From contig CBFFRP010000643.1 of NCBI GenBank assembly GCA_965644295.1, forward strand, positions 1 through 51,991: a stretch of 51,991 nt of DNA, read 5' to 3'. This document shows, piece after piece, positions 34,025 to 44,500 of this stretch. The notes below the pieces were generated by a model, which worked only from the letters and a program-made list of their open reading frames with translations, had not been told where the DNA came from and did no database searches. The stretch's first letter is position 1. The number at the start of each line of letters is the position of its first letter. Origin of the DNA: Paraphysomonas bandaiensis. Its lineage: Eukaryota > Chrysophyceae. The position numbers and the translations under genes are program-made.

Positions 34025-34258
34025 TAAAAAAAATTGAAGAAGAGTTAAGATACCACCCCATTTTACTCGAATTATAAGTAGAAAAATGCCCTATGAAGAA
34101 TAATACTGTACTTGAAAATGTCTCTATTACTAATATCATAGACTTGGCTGATCGAAAATGAACTCTCTGCACTGATCCTAATCCGAAGCACCATAAGCAC
34201 ACTACAAGTGTATCTAACAGAAATATAAGTAGAATAGATAAGATGTTCTTCAAATCAT

Positions 34259-34263
34259 GCCTG
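34259..34263 (+). repeat. Target-site duplication GCCTG, left
   Basis: GCCTG directly precedes the left LTR and recurs directly after the right LTR (39557-39561). A perfect 5-bp duplication is what Ty1/copia integrases make. Confidence 0.9.
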
Positions 34264-34556
34264 TAACAGAAGTTGACATTATTTGCTAAGGTTTACTATT
34301 CTCAACTGATAAGATGAAATTATAAACATTACATGATAAAGAACCTAAGTTGTGTTCGATGTGTTCAACACCATTCATTTACTACTATAGTGTACAAACC
34401 ACCCACTCAGTGATCGTATCCTGTATAGTCATCCACTTCTACTTCAGTTTCATACTACATAATATAATGTACTAATTACATATATATCTTTCGATCCTTG
34501 CATCTCACATAATACTGCACTCAATTGCAAGTATATAGAATCTTCAGATCTCAACA
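34264..34556 (-). repeat. Copia-B 3' LTR
   Basis: This 293-bp LTR is identical to 39264-39556. On the coding strand it begins TGTTGAGATC and ends TTCTGTTA, so it departs from the usual TG...CA in its last base pair positions. Confidence 0.95.
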
Positions 34557-34567
34557 CTCCCCCTCAA
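34557..34567 (-). promoter_or_regulatory. Copia-B polypurine tract
   Basis: The coding strand reads TTGAGGGGGAG immediately upstream of the 3' LTR. This is the purine-rich primer for plus-strand DNA synthesis. Confidence 0.8.
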
Positions 34568-34681
34568 TTGAGTGTTGTACTTATGACGCCTCCCAGCTAT
34601 TGAATGCCTGAGATAAAAAAATTCTTGACAGTAAAATAGACTCATCTCTAAGTCTAAACCTCTGTCTAAAAAACTCAGTAC

Positions 34682-37075
34682 CTACTTGCGCCTTCTTTTA
34701 TCCCTTGGTCCCTCATTAATCACTTCAGTGGAACTCTTAACTTTCTCTCCAAGATTTCTCTTTCTCTGCTCCATATATGATAAACCAACCAATGACTTTG
34801 TATAAATATCTGCTGCTTGTTGCGATGTATGCACATGCACTAACTTAATCGTATTGAACTGATTGGGATCCACGTGCTCTCTCACCATGTGATACTTAAT
34901 CTCAATGTGCTTCGACTTCTTGTGAAACACTGGATTTTCGGCCAAATCCTGGGCACTCTGACTGTCGATGAAGAATGGTGTGGGTTTGATGAGCCTCAAC
35001 TTAATCTCACCCGTCACCCCCCGAACCCATAGCACTTCTTGGAGACCCGAGTAAATACACTGATACTCAGACTGCATGCTTGACGTTGCCACTGTCGTCT
35101 GCAGTTTGGACTGCCAGACTATAGGCCCTCCCGCTGCAAACCCAACGTACCCCGACGTGGACTTCCTGGAGAGCTGATCTCCCGCCCAATCCGCGTCAGT
35201 AAACATATGGAAGTCGAACCGTCTACTCCCATATTGAATCCCTTTGTCAATAGAACCACGAATATATTGCCATACATGTGTTAATAGCTTGCATACTTCA
35301 ATATTCACCTTATTACTGAACCGAGACAGTACTCCCACTGCATAGGCAATATCCGGCCTCGTGTTCATCGATAGATATAGTAATGCACCTATCAGCGGCC
35401 GATATGGGAAGTTATCTACTATAAGCTGTTCCTCCTCGGTATGCTCATGCCGCGCCCCTTTTGCCACTAAATCCATTGCTTCCGCCGGTAGAGGACTCTT
35501 CCGTACCTTTCGCGGTGACCCAAGATACTTTTCAAACTTTTCTAAGATCTTAGCCGCATATACTGATTGGTCAAGACGAATATACTCTGGCGTTCTTGTG
35601 ACTCGAACATTCAGAAAATGTTCCATCTCGCCCATATCCTTCATATCAAACCGGGCACACAGTTGAGCTTTAATATCCTTCACTATGTTGACATCACGAC
35701 CTAACACTAGGATATCATCCACATATATCGTTAATAATATCAATTCATCGCCCTTATACTGATAATACAAACACGGGTCTAATACACATGGTTTAAAATG
35801 CATAGATCGTATGAATTTATCCAATGTTTTCCACCACGACCGCGGGGAACTCCGAAGCCCGTATAACGACTTCTTCAGCTTAAAGCAGTACCCCTCAGGC
35901 AGCTGAAAGTCCGGAGTTGCCTTCATATATACGTCCCCCTCTATATCTGCATATAGAAATGCGTTAGACACATCCAGTTGATGAATTACCATGTTCATCA
36001 CGAAAGCTATGGCGATTAACAGTCGCACTGTTACCCCCTTAACAACGGGTGCGAAATGGTTCGCCCAACCACTCGACTGCTGTCCACAACCGATTGCTAC
36101 AAGACGAGCCTTATATCGGCGGACCTCTCCCTCCTTATCGTACTTCTTTCCATAGACGTACTTGGAGTGCAGTGGGACGACTCCGTCCGGTATACGAGTC
36201 ACCTCCATGGTATCTCGCTTCGCCAAACCCTCTCGCTCTACACGGCGAGCTCGTCTCCACTCCCTGTGCTCGGCACTCTCCAAGGACTCACGATGTGTCT
36301 GAGGCACTGTCGACTCTTCCGCTGACATCCACACTGAGTCTGCCTCCTGTAAAAGGTCACTCACATCACTCTCATCACTCAAATGATGGATTTGTCCTAA
36401 CACCGACACATTCGTTACCGTCCTTGGAGTTCTTGCGCGTTTGCCGTGCGGATGATTCTCGGCAGGGGTCCCTTCCCCCGAAGGTAATGCTGAGTCAGCC
36501 TGGGGCTGCACCTGCCCACTTTCCGACTGCTGTGGCACCACTCCGCTGATACCGCCGTCACGGTTGTCAGTAACTCTGGCCCTAACCACCCTCTGCGCAA
36601 GATCCTCTGTCATCTTCTTGATGTCAGCAATATGAATAGGAGTTTTATCCTCCACTTGAACCTGGTTACCAGTAACCAACGACCGGTATCCCACAATAAG
36701 TCCCTTCCTTATCACCACTCTGTTAGTCTTGTATAGCAGACCACCATCCTCATGGTGCTTTCCGATAAGATACTCAAACTCACCCGGTTGACGAGCCTCG
36801 GGATCTATAGCCACTTGAGCCTCCTCCAGCTCTCTATAATAATCCTGAGACCTCTCAGGTACCGATTCATCAAATAATACATGTACAGAGTGTACTACGG
36901 TGTCCCCCACTAGCACCTTGTATCCTTTTCGATCAGCTGGATACCCTATGAAATAACCTGTCATTGCTTTGTCCTCCCAGTCCTTCCTCCTGTCGGCCTT
37001 GGGTGTTAGCACATATGCTTTGCACCCCCATTTCCGTAGCCACGATAGGCTGGGAACGCTCCCCCTGGGACACAC
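34682..37075 (-). CDS. Copia-B integrase C-terminus, reverse transcriptase and RNase H
   Basis: This frame starts in the integrase C-terminal domain (RKWGCKAYVL, TGYFIGYPADRKGYKVL). RT follows with LDVSNAFLYAD holding the first catalytic Asp, FKLKKSLYGLRSSPRSW, and YVDDILVL with the catalytic Asp pair. RNase H ends the frame (FTDADWAGDQLSRKSTSGY, SSMQSEYQ, IDSQSAQDL, SKHIEIKYHMVREH). All key RT and RNase H residues seem intact. The frame is shifted by -1 relative to the upstream gag-PR-IN frame and has no ATG of its own at its start, so it depends on repair of, or slippage at, the overlap. Confidence 0.92.
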   Translation of the reverse strand: MCPRGSVPSLSWLRKWGCKAYVLTPKADRRKDWEDKAMTGYFIGYPADRKGYKVLVGDTVVHSVHVLFDESVPERSQDYYRELEEAQVAIDPEARQPGEFEYLIGKHHEDGGLLYKTNRVVIRKGLIVGYRSLVTGNQVQVEDKTPIHIADIKKMTEDLAQRVVRARVTDNRDGGISGVVPQQSESGQVQPQADSALPSGEGTPAENHPHGKRARTPRTVTNVSVLGQIHHLSDESDVSDLLQEADSVWMSAEESTVPQTHRESLESAEHREWRRARRVEREGLAKRDTMEVTRIPDGVVPLHSKYVYGKKYDKEGEVRRYKARLVAIGCGQQSSGWANHFAPVVKGVTVRLLIAIAFVMNMVIHQLDVSNAFLYADIEGDVYMKATPDFQLPEGYCFKLKKSLYGLRSSPRSWWKTLDKFIRSMHFKPCVLDPCLYYQYKGDELILLTIYVDDILVLGRDVNIVKDIKAQLCARFDMKDMGEMEHFLNVRVTRTPEYIRLDQSVYAAKILEKFEKYLGSPRKVRKSPLPAEAMDLVAKGARHEHTEEEQLIVDNFPYRPLIGALLYLSMNTRPDIAYAVGVLSRFSNKVNIEVCKLLTHVWQYIRGSIDKGIQYGSRRFDFHMFTDADWAGDQLSRKSTSGYVGFAAGGPIVWQSKLQTTVATSSMQSEYQCIYSGLQEVLWVRGVTGEIKLRLIKPTPFFIDSQSAQDLAENPVFHKKSKHIEIKYHMVREHVDPNQFNTIKLVHVHTSQQAADIYTKSLVGLSYMEQRKRNLGEKVKSSTEVINEGPRDKRRRK

Positions 37076-39279
37076 TCATATGGAGACATCCATCCTTGCC
37101 ACGTCCGAGTTGGCATTCGTCGCACAATGTAACATGCAGTTTGATAAGCATCAAACCAGAACGACTTTGGAAGTCCAGATGCCGTCAACATCGTCAGTGT
37201 CATCTCCCCAATTGTTCGGAATTTCCTCTCAGACACCGCGTTGAGCTCTGGCGTGTCTCGTGTTGTATGTGACACCCGAGTCCCATATCGCTGCAACAGA
37301 TACTCTCTTATCTGCTGACTAATAAGTTCGGATCCTCCATCGGCATGATACTCCACTATACGGTTCCACCCCTCGTACTTCACTAAGTGGACCTCGCACA
37401 AGTGTCGTAGACATTTGAACACCTCCTCTCCGCTTCGAGTCCTCAATCCATATTCCCATATCATCTTTGTTGCTAAGTCCGTAAATAGGAGCACGTACTT
37501 ATACCCTTGTCTGGATTCACAATTGAGATAGACGGAGATGTCCGCTGTTACTCTTTCCAGGAACCTGACTGCGCTTAGCTCTTCGTTGTCCCGTGATTTG
37601 AACGAATGCCTGGTTATCTTCGCCTTGGCACACCATTTACACAGGGGTTTCTTGCAACTCTTCTCCTTTGCCTTCGAAAGGTGATGTCGTTGTAGTCCTG
37701 ATCCTCTGAATAACATGTGTCGGTGAGCTTCTATTAACTTCGATTTCGAGACATGTCCAGTACGCTCATGTAAGCGATCCAACGCATCTTGTCCTGTATT
37801 ATCCGACAAATTTACCTCCTCCATCTGATTGCACATAGACACATTTGGCAGATTTAACACCTCCATCAAGTCCACATACGGCATTCCTCCATGCTCATCG
37901 TACTCTCCAGTCAACACCTCGTTTCCAGAGTCCAATTCCACGATTTTAGGCTTTCGAAGCAGTTGTAATCCGTATCCCATTGATCTCAGCATTCCTCCTG
38001 ACACAATGTTCTTCACCGCTTCTTCACTAACTCTGATGTCTCTCCATTCCCCGAATGTACCAGTTCCCTGTGTCTCCAATTGAGAACCCTTTCTAGTTAG
38101 TTGGATTGCCCCAAACTCAGGAGTAAATGACTCCAGTGCAATTTTATCCTTTACTATAAACAGTCTTTTACTTGCACAACTGTCCAGATATACACGAGGT
38201 TCTTCCGACGTATCCACCGATAGCAAAACCTCTTCTCCAAACATATTCGCTTCATCATCCGACGACTCTCCGTCGTTGACGTATTTCTTCCATTCTGTCT
38301 CGAATTTCCTGTTCGATTTTCGAGGATTCTCATTATCCGGGTTTTTTATGTTCTTCCGTTTTTTCGACTTGCACTGTCGGGCTTTATGACTAAAATCTCC
38401 ACAGATATGACAACCAGTATAATCCTTTGATCCTGGCTGCTGCACACTCTTCGAAGCCTTTTCCTTTGTCTTCCCTTTTCTTTTGAACTTATCCATTTTT
38501 CTTTGTCGTTCCTTAGCATAACAATTCGCTGCTACATGTCCCTTCTTCCGACAAAATGAACAAACCACTGGCTCCTTCGACGCCGTAAAATTGATCTCTT
38601 CAGATTTGTCTCCCTTTAGTTTCTTCAGCTGCGTCATAGCCTCGTCATACTCTTCACAAGCCTCTTTCACCGAATCAAATGTAGTTGTTGCTTTAGGCAT
38701 CATCGCTACCGACATCCATAAATCATGTAATTCCTCTATCTGCAGCGCTGCTTTTATCTTTGCTAATTTACTTGCCTCTGTCTGCGGTTGTCCCAATTTT
38801 ATGAGCTTCTGGATTATACCGTTCAGTCGATCTACCCCAACAGACACCTTTTCCCCCGGCCTTATTTTGAACGAATGGTATTCTGCCGTAGTCTTCTCCA
38901 ATACAGTCCCAATCTCGCCTCTGAACCTATCAACCAGTGTCTGAAGGAGCTCACTGGATAACACCTCCTTAGCAGGATCATCAGCAGGTAAAATTGCCTT
39001 CCCCTCCAAATATTGATTGGCTACCTCCAACACATCAGGGTCATGCTCGCAAGCCTCCCAAATAGTACTAACACAGGTATCATTACGCTCTCTCCATGAC
39101 TCTAAATTCCTTCCTCCGGCTGGCGGGTCCTCCAAGCCAAGATGGTTTCGGTTTTTCTTCATTAGATGCATCTTGATTTTTCTCGCTGAATAGTCTGCTT
39201 GGTTCTTGTCAAACCGTAGCTTCTTGTCATCTTCCCCATCCCTACAACTAGCATTCGCTACCATAACAGAAGTTGACAT
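37006..39279 (-). CDS. Copia-B gag, protease and integrase
   Basis: The ATG at 39279 lies inside the LTR; a second in-frame ATG (39264-39262) straddles the LTR border and is a likely alternative. The gag part has two CX2CX4HX4C knuckles (CSFCRKKGHVAANC and CHICGDFSHKARQC). The protease site reads YLDSCAS. Then come the GAG-pre-integrase HHCC region (HERTGH...CKWC) and the integrase core with Asp contexts TADISVYLN and HADGGSELI and the Glu context LNAVSERKFRT. After MSPYECVPGG the frame leaves the copia consensus and stops at 37006; the consensus goes on in the -1 frame. The switch lies in a run of five G (37061-37065). Confidence 0.92.
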   Translation of the reverse strand: MSTSVMVANASCRDGEDDKKLRFDKNQADYSARKIKMHLMKKNRNHLGLEDPPAGGRNLESWRERNDTCVSTIWEACEHDPDVLEVANQYLEGKAILPADDPAKEVLSSELLQTLVDRFRGEIGTVLEKTTAEYHSFKIRPGEKVSVGVDRLNGIIQKLIKLGQPQTEASKLAKIKAALQIEELHDLWMSVAMMPKATTTFDSVKEACEEYDEAMTQLKKLKGDKSEEINFTASKEPVVCSFCRKKGHVAANCYAKERQRKMDKFKRKGKTKEKASKSVQQPGSKDYTGCHICGDFSHKARQCKSKKRKNIKNPDNENPRKSNRKFETEWKKYVNDGESSDDEANMFGEEVLLSVDTSEEPRVYLDSCASKRLFIVKDKIALESFTPEFGAIQLTRKGSQLETQGTGTFGEWRDIRVSEEAVKNIVSGGMLRSMGYGLQLLRKPKIVELDSGNEVLTGEYDEHGGMPYVDLMEVLNLPNVSMCNQMEEVNLSDNTGQDALDRLHERTGHVSKSKLIEAHRHMLFRGSGLQRHHLSKAKEKSCKKPLCKWCAKAKITRHSFKSRDNEELSAVRFLERVTADISVYLNCESRQGYKYVLLFTDLATKMIWEYGLRTRSGEEVFKCLRHLCEVHLVKYEGWNRIVEYHADGGSELISQQIREYLLQRYGTRVSHTTRDTPELNAVSERKFRTIGEMTLTMLTASGLPKSFWFDAYQTACYIVRRMPTRTWQGWMSPYECVPGGAFPAYRGYGNGGAKHMC
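39251..39263 (-). promoter_or_regulatory. Copia-B primer binding site for initiator tRNA-Met (candidate)
   Basis: TGGTAGCGAATGC follows the last LTR base with no gap. It starts with TGG, complementary to the CCA end of a tRNA. TGGTAGC also fits eukaryotic initiator tRNA-Met, whose acceptor stem typically starts AGC and ends GCTACCA; yeast Ty1 uses TGGTAGCG. Confidence 0.75.
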
Positions 39280-39556
39280 TATTTGCTAAGGTTTACTATT
39301 CTCAACTGATAAGATGAAATTATAAACATTACATGATAAAGAACCTAAGTTGTGTTCGATGTGTTCAACACCATTCATTTACTACTATAGTGTACAAACC
39401 ACCCACTCAGTGATCGTATCCTGTATAGTCATCCACTTCTACTTCAGTTTCATACTACATAATATAATGTACTAATTACATATATATCTTTCGATCCTTG
39501 CATCTCACATAATACTGCACTCAATTGCAAGTATATAGAATCTTCAGATCTCAACA
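39264..39556 (-). repeat. Copia-B 5' LTR
   Basis: This 293-bp LTR is identical to 34264-34556. The promoter and RNA start should lie inside it; an ATG for gag lies 16 bp before its inner end. Confidence 0.95.
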
Positions 39557-39561
39557 GCCTG
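39557..39561 (+). repeat. Target-site duplication GCCTG, right
   Basis: This matches 34259-34263. Removing the element and one copy would rejoin a plain intergenic sequence downstream of the GST gene. Confidence 0.9.
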
Positions 39562-39904
39562 TCGTGTCTTATAGTTACAGCATGTTGAAGTTTTCTATGT
39601 AGCTTTAAGTTCATCTGATTACAAAACGCGTTCCGACAGCCCTTATCAATGAGGTAGGTTTAGCTGGGTCTTAAACCTCCACCTTAGGTTCCTCTTCCAT
39701 CATAATCAAATTGAACATAGTATATTCTAACTACCATATTGCTTTCGTCACGCCATTTAAGTCACTTGGATGCTGCGTTGTTCCTTACCTACATTGGTAA
39801 TGTGAAACACAGTGCTATTATGCGACGGGCTTGCCTCTCAGGTACATATCAACATTCTGCTTGCTCAGTGCGTTTGATTTGGATGATAGAGCAAAAGTGG
39901 CTGA

Positions 39905-39975
39905 ACTTTATAGTGCTTGCGGTGACGCACAAGCAACTTTTGTAACGTTGAATAGTAGGATATCAGAGCTAAGCA
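39905..39975 (-). mobile_element. SINE-like repeat, diverged copy 3 (inverted)
   Basis: The stretch GTGCTTGCGGTGACGCACAA... matches the reverse complement of the 3' part of the repeats at 7175-7364 and 17104-17293 at about 85% over some 60-70 bp. Weaker similarity may extend to about 40060 (ATAATAAGAC near 40045). No poly-A tail is left. Confidence 0.5.
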
Positions 39976-41597
39976 CTAGTAGAAAAAGTTAGTTAAATTG
40001 CAATGCTAAATTAGTTATGACTCTTAAAAGCCTCAATTTACTAATAATAAGACATTCACTACGCCTTTGAAAAGTTGAGGTTTGAAGTTATATGTTAGTT
40101 CGTGCTGTTGACTGCGATTGTATTCCTCATTGTGTTCGACTGGGTACAGAAAATCCGTCATCACCACTGAAAGTGTGTGTTCGCATTCACACTTTCATTG
40201 TTTCTCGCGGTAAAGCAGTTGATGCCGTAACAGAAGTGTTGTGTTCGAAGGATATGCAGAGCGTTATCAAATCAGTGTGCTTTATTGCTGCCCCCAACAA
40301 AACAGCAAAACGTTTGATTTGATTATTCATTCTAATCGTTCTGTGGTCATATATTTTAAGTGTCCATTTCGTCACTAATTCAACATGAAAAAACAGAACC
40401 AGATTTGTTACATATTCGATTGGCATGACATTTTATGTTTTATCACAACGCTATTACAGGAGCAAACGGCACTGGACAAATGTAAGTGAAGTGTGGTCCC
40501 GACTTGGAGATAATATTTAACTGATGAATGGATATAGATGGATTAGAATGTGTTGGAAAAAATATACCATTGACTTATGCGATAATTCCCGAATATTATG
40601 ATGACGGCCTGTAGCATCCTATCCATAGTATTTCGTGTTGCATTGAATAGCTATTTTCTATTTACTACTCAGTCTCGAAATCTCTTTTTTGTATACAATA
40701 TGCTTTCATAATATATAAGTATGTATAGCCTAGAAATTAGGGCGCTTTACAACTGCACTAGCTAATAATCATGAAATATGTATAGTTCTACGTGCTTGAT
40801 AAAGTAAAAATTCACTATACACGTAAACCCTGAACTTGTTTACTTCCAATGAAGAATATCACTATTAATTTAAACACTTTTCACAACATATGTCACATTT
40901 CGTGCGCATCTGTACTCATTATCATCAGTTCAGCAAATTTTCACCAGTCAATCCTATTACACATTAGTAATTAAATTTACTTCCTTTGTCATAATGATAT
41001 TCCCCCTTTCCAATTATGTGTTGATTCTAACATATTTCACACTATTAACTCACTTCAATTACACAGTATATATCAATATATCATACCATACTGTAGAACT
41101 GAACTAAACCCATTATTCACATCATTCTTCAGCATAGAATTTATCTTATATTTTTTCTCATTAATATTCACTAGATTTTATTATTCGACTTATCTGACAT
41201 CTAGTGGCTGCCTTCTGCTTACAACTACATGCACTATAGTGTGTGAGTTAGCTTGTATTCCTTAGGACAATCCCACCACAACAGTGCTCATGTAGTCGTG
41301 TGGAATATATACGACTACGATATAAATATACGTAGAGCTCTTAGAAATATATCATACTAGTAGATATAATGCTAACGCTCTTGTTAAATATATAACATTT
41401 TCTTTCTCATAAACTTCGCAATATATAGACTGCTCCTAACAATATATTAGAAGTCGCATTCTATCTGAGAAACCATCTTATCACTCTTAGAAGTATTACG
41501 AATGATTGGATAACACAGAACTAGTCACATCCAATCAGGGAACTGCTTACGAAAAAGCATTCGTCGTAAATCATTCATTTCGCGTATATCAAAACAA
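39976..41597. other. AT-rich intergenic stretch
   Basis: No gene is supported between the third SINE-like copy and the end of the FYVE/PIH1 gene. A 76-codon plus-strand frame (40092-40322) contains no motif. The part from 40500 to 41560 is very AT-rich and looks non-coding. Confidence 0.4.
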
Positions 41598-44500
41598 CTA
41601 CTTGCCTAGACTTCGAGCAATTAGTGAATAGTCGATGTGCTTTTGCAAACACCTTGCCCACCGATCTCTCTCTTCTTCATTTTCCATTTCCAAGGCCAGC
41701 TCACCACCAGTGGATATATCTGACAGATACAACTGGTTCGACTGCAGACGTTTTCCTTTTCTTCCATTGATGGTGTCGAGGACTGTTGTTGGTGTCAATT
41801 GCAAGGTTCCCCTACTTGTGTGCCCATAAGGTGGAGTGTCCTGTGGGCCATCATAGCAGTGTAATTCCATATTGTCCAAAACAAAATATTTCGGCCTGTA
41901 TCTTCGCATCACAGTACCTTCCTCCCTTTTAACCCATCCTAGTACTCTTTCAGGTGATGCGGAACTCTCCGTTGATGACGGTTCGTCGATTTGCGTGCTA
42001 GCCGATGCCAATTTTCCAGATAAATCCCCCGTCGATGACATTGTAGACGGGGTTGTACCTAACAGAAACCGAGGTGAATGGTCTCCTTTAAAATTTCCTT
42101 TTATTTTAGGTAACTTGAAAAGTTGATCTAGTTGAGCTCCGACTGTCTTATTCAAATGATCGATTGCAAGAAAATACGTCTAGAATAAAGTACACAGTTA
42201 CCTCATAGTAAATCCGCATACAAGCATACCTCATTTATAAGACTGTCGTTTGTCGCACATTCCGTGCTAACACACACATCATAGCCCATACATAAATCGC
42301 CACTCTTATCTGGAATATTCCTCGGGCAACCCTCACCAATAATCATCGAATCACCATGCACCTTCAAATGGTGGCACATGTTGATAAATACTTTCGTTCC
42401 ATCCGACTTTTTTGTCTTTATAACTCGGAAAGGAACACCAATAAATGCTTGGGATTCCTCTCCGACTACTGCACTAGTATACTCCTCTACATTACCAACG
42501 CTTACATTTGAATTATTTAAGGATTCAGTGGCTCCTGGAATCGACTGAGTTGTTATCTGTTCCGAAATTTTCTCGTCAGCCTTGGGGGCTGATGCTTCAC
42601 GTATATCATCATGATTCCCACTGGAAACTTCAACTCCTTGATGCATATTGAACCTAGGGGTATGATTACCCTTGAAATTACCTTTGATACTTGGAAGTTT
42701 GAAAACTTCATCCAATTGTAATGATTTGGTGGAGTTCAAGTGTTCAATAACTTGAAAATAAACCTATAGCGGAATTGAGCACAAAACAGCTTAGCATACA
42801 ATCCTACACACATACATCAGTCTTAAGCTTCTCATCAGTTATACATGCGTCGTTTACACAGACGTCATATCCCAAGCACATTTCTCCACTCTTATCCTGA
42901 ATATCATGAGGACAATCTTCTCCAACAACCACTTTACCAAGTGGAACCGAGTTATGATTGCAAACGTTAACAAAAAACTTTTTCCCACTTGCATTCTTCG
43001 TTTTAATTACAGCATGAGGACTGCCGCGACAGAAAGTATTCTCTTCAGCTCTCAATCTCTCCGCCTCTGCCTCAGCTGACAAGCGTGCTGCCTCCTCAGC
43101 CTCCGCCTGTAATCTAGCTTCCTCCTCAGCTCTCAACCTATCGGCCTCTGTCTCAGCAGCAAAGCGTGCTGCTTCCTCAGCCTCCGCCTGTAATCTAGCT
43201 TCCTCCTCTGCTTCGGCTCTCAACCTCTCCGCCTCTGCCTCAGCTGCCAAGCGTGCTGCCTCCTCAGCCTCCGCTTGCAGTCTAGCTTCCTCCTCAGCTC
43301 TCAACCTATCGGCCTCTGCCTCAGCTTGTAATCTAGCTTCCTCCTCTGCTTCGGCTCTCAATCTCTCCGCCTCTGCTTCAGCTGCCAAGCGTGCTGCCTC
43401 CTCAGCCTCCGCTTGCAGTCTAGCTTCCTCCTCAGCTCTCAACCTCTCCGCCTCTGCTTCAGCTTGTAATCTAGCTTCCTCCTCAGCTCTCAATCTCTCC
43501 GCCTCTGCCTCAGCTGCCAAGCGTGCTGCCTCCTCAGCCTCCGCTTGCAGTCTAGCTTCCTCCTCGGCCTCAGCTCTCAACCTCTCCGCCTCTGCCTCTG
43601 CAGCCAAGCGTGCTGCCTCCTCAGCCTCAGCTTGTAATCTAGCTTCCTCCTCGGCCTCAGCTCTCAACTTCTCGGCCTCTGCCTCAGCTGCCAAGCGTGC
43701 TGCCTCCTCAGCCTCCGCTTGCAGTCTAGCTTCCTCCTCAGCTCTCAACCTCTCGGCCTCTGCCTCAGCTTGTAATCTAGCTTCCTCCTCTGCTTCGGCT
43801 CTCAACCTCTCCGCCTCTGCCTCAGCTGCCAAGCGTGCTGCCTCCTCAGCCTCCGCTTGCAGTCTAGCTTCCTCCTCAGCTCTCAACCTCTCCGCCTCTG
43901 CTTCAGCTTGTAATCTAGCTTCCTCCTCAGCTCTCAATCTCTCCGCCTCTGCCTCAGCTGCCAAGCGTGCTGCCTCCTCAGCCTCCGCTTGCAGTCTAGC
44001 TTCCTCCTCAGCTCTCAATCTCTCCGCCTCTGCCTCAGCTGCCAAGCGTGCTGCCTCTTCTGCTTCAGCTTGTAATCTAGCTTCCTCCTCAGCTCTCAAC
44101 CTCTCGGCCTCTGCCTCTGCAGCCAAGCGTGCTGCCTCCTCAGCCTCAGCTTGTAATCTAGCTTCCTCCTCAGCTCTCAATCTCTCCGCCAAGCGTGCTG
44201 CCTCTTCCGCTTCAGCTTGCAGTCTAGCTTCCTCCTCAGCTCTCAATCTCTCCGCCTCTGCCTCTGCAGCCAAGCGTGCTGTCTCCTCAGCCTCAGCTTG
44301 CAGTCTAGCTTCCTCCTCAGCTCTCAGCCTCTCCGCCTCTGCTTCAGCAGCCAAGCGTGCTGCCTCTTCTGCTTCAGCTTGCAGTCTAGCTTCCTCCTCA
44401 GCTCTCAATCTCTCCGCCTCTGCCTCAGCTGCCAAGCGTGCTGCCTCCTCAGCCTCAGCTTGCAGTCTAGCTTCCTCCTCGGCCTCAGCTCTCAACCTCT

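Larger units (their letters stand above)
34264..39556 (-). mobile_element. Copia-B: full-length, very young Ty1/copia retrotransposon
   Basis: The 5,293-bp element has two 293-bp LTRs that I find identical over their whole length, a 5-bp target duplication (GCCTG), a primer binding site abutting the 5' LTR, a polypurine tract abutting the 3' LTR, and all coding domains in copia order (gag, PR, IN, RT, RNase H). The LTR reads TGTTGAG...CTGTTA on the coding strand. The only visible defect is one frame change in the integrase C-terminal region. Identical LTRs mean insertion was very recent, because both are made from one template. Confidence 0.96.

Noticed and set aside
36049-36549. Plus-strand frames across Copia-B
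   Set aside because: They are shadows on the antisense strand of the integrase-RT linker and RT.
39890-39995. Plus-strand protein-like frame containing ELYSACGDAQATFVTLNS
   Set aside because: The same nucleotides match the reverse complement of the SINE-like repeat at 7.2 and 17.1 kb, where no conserved frame exists.
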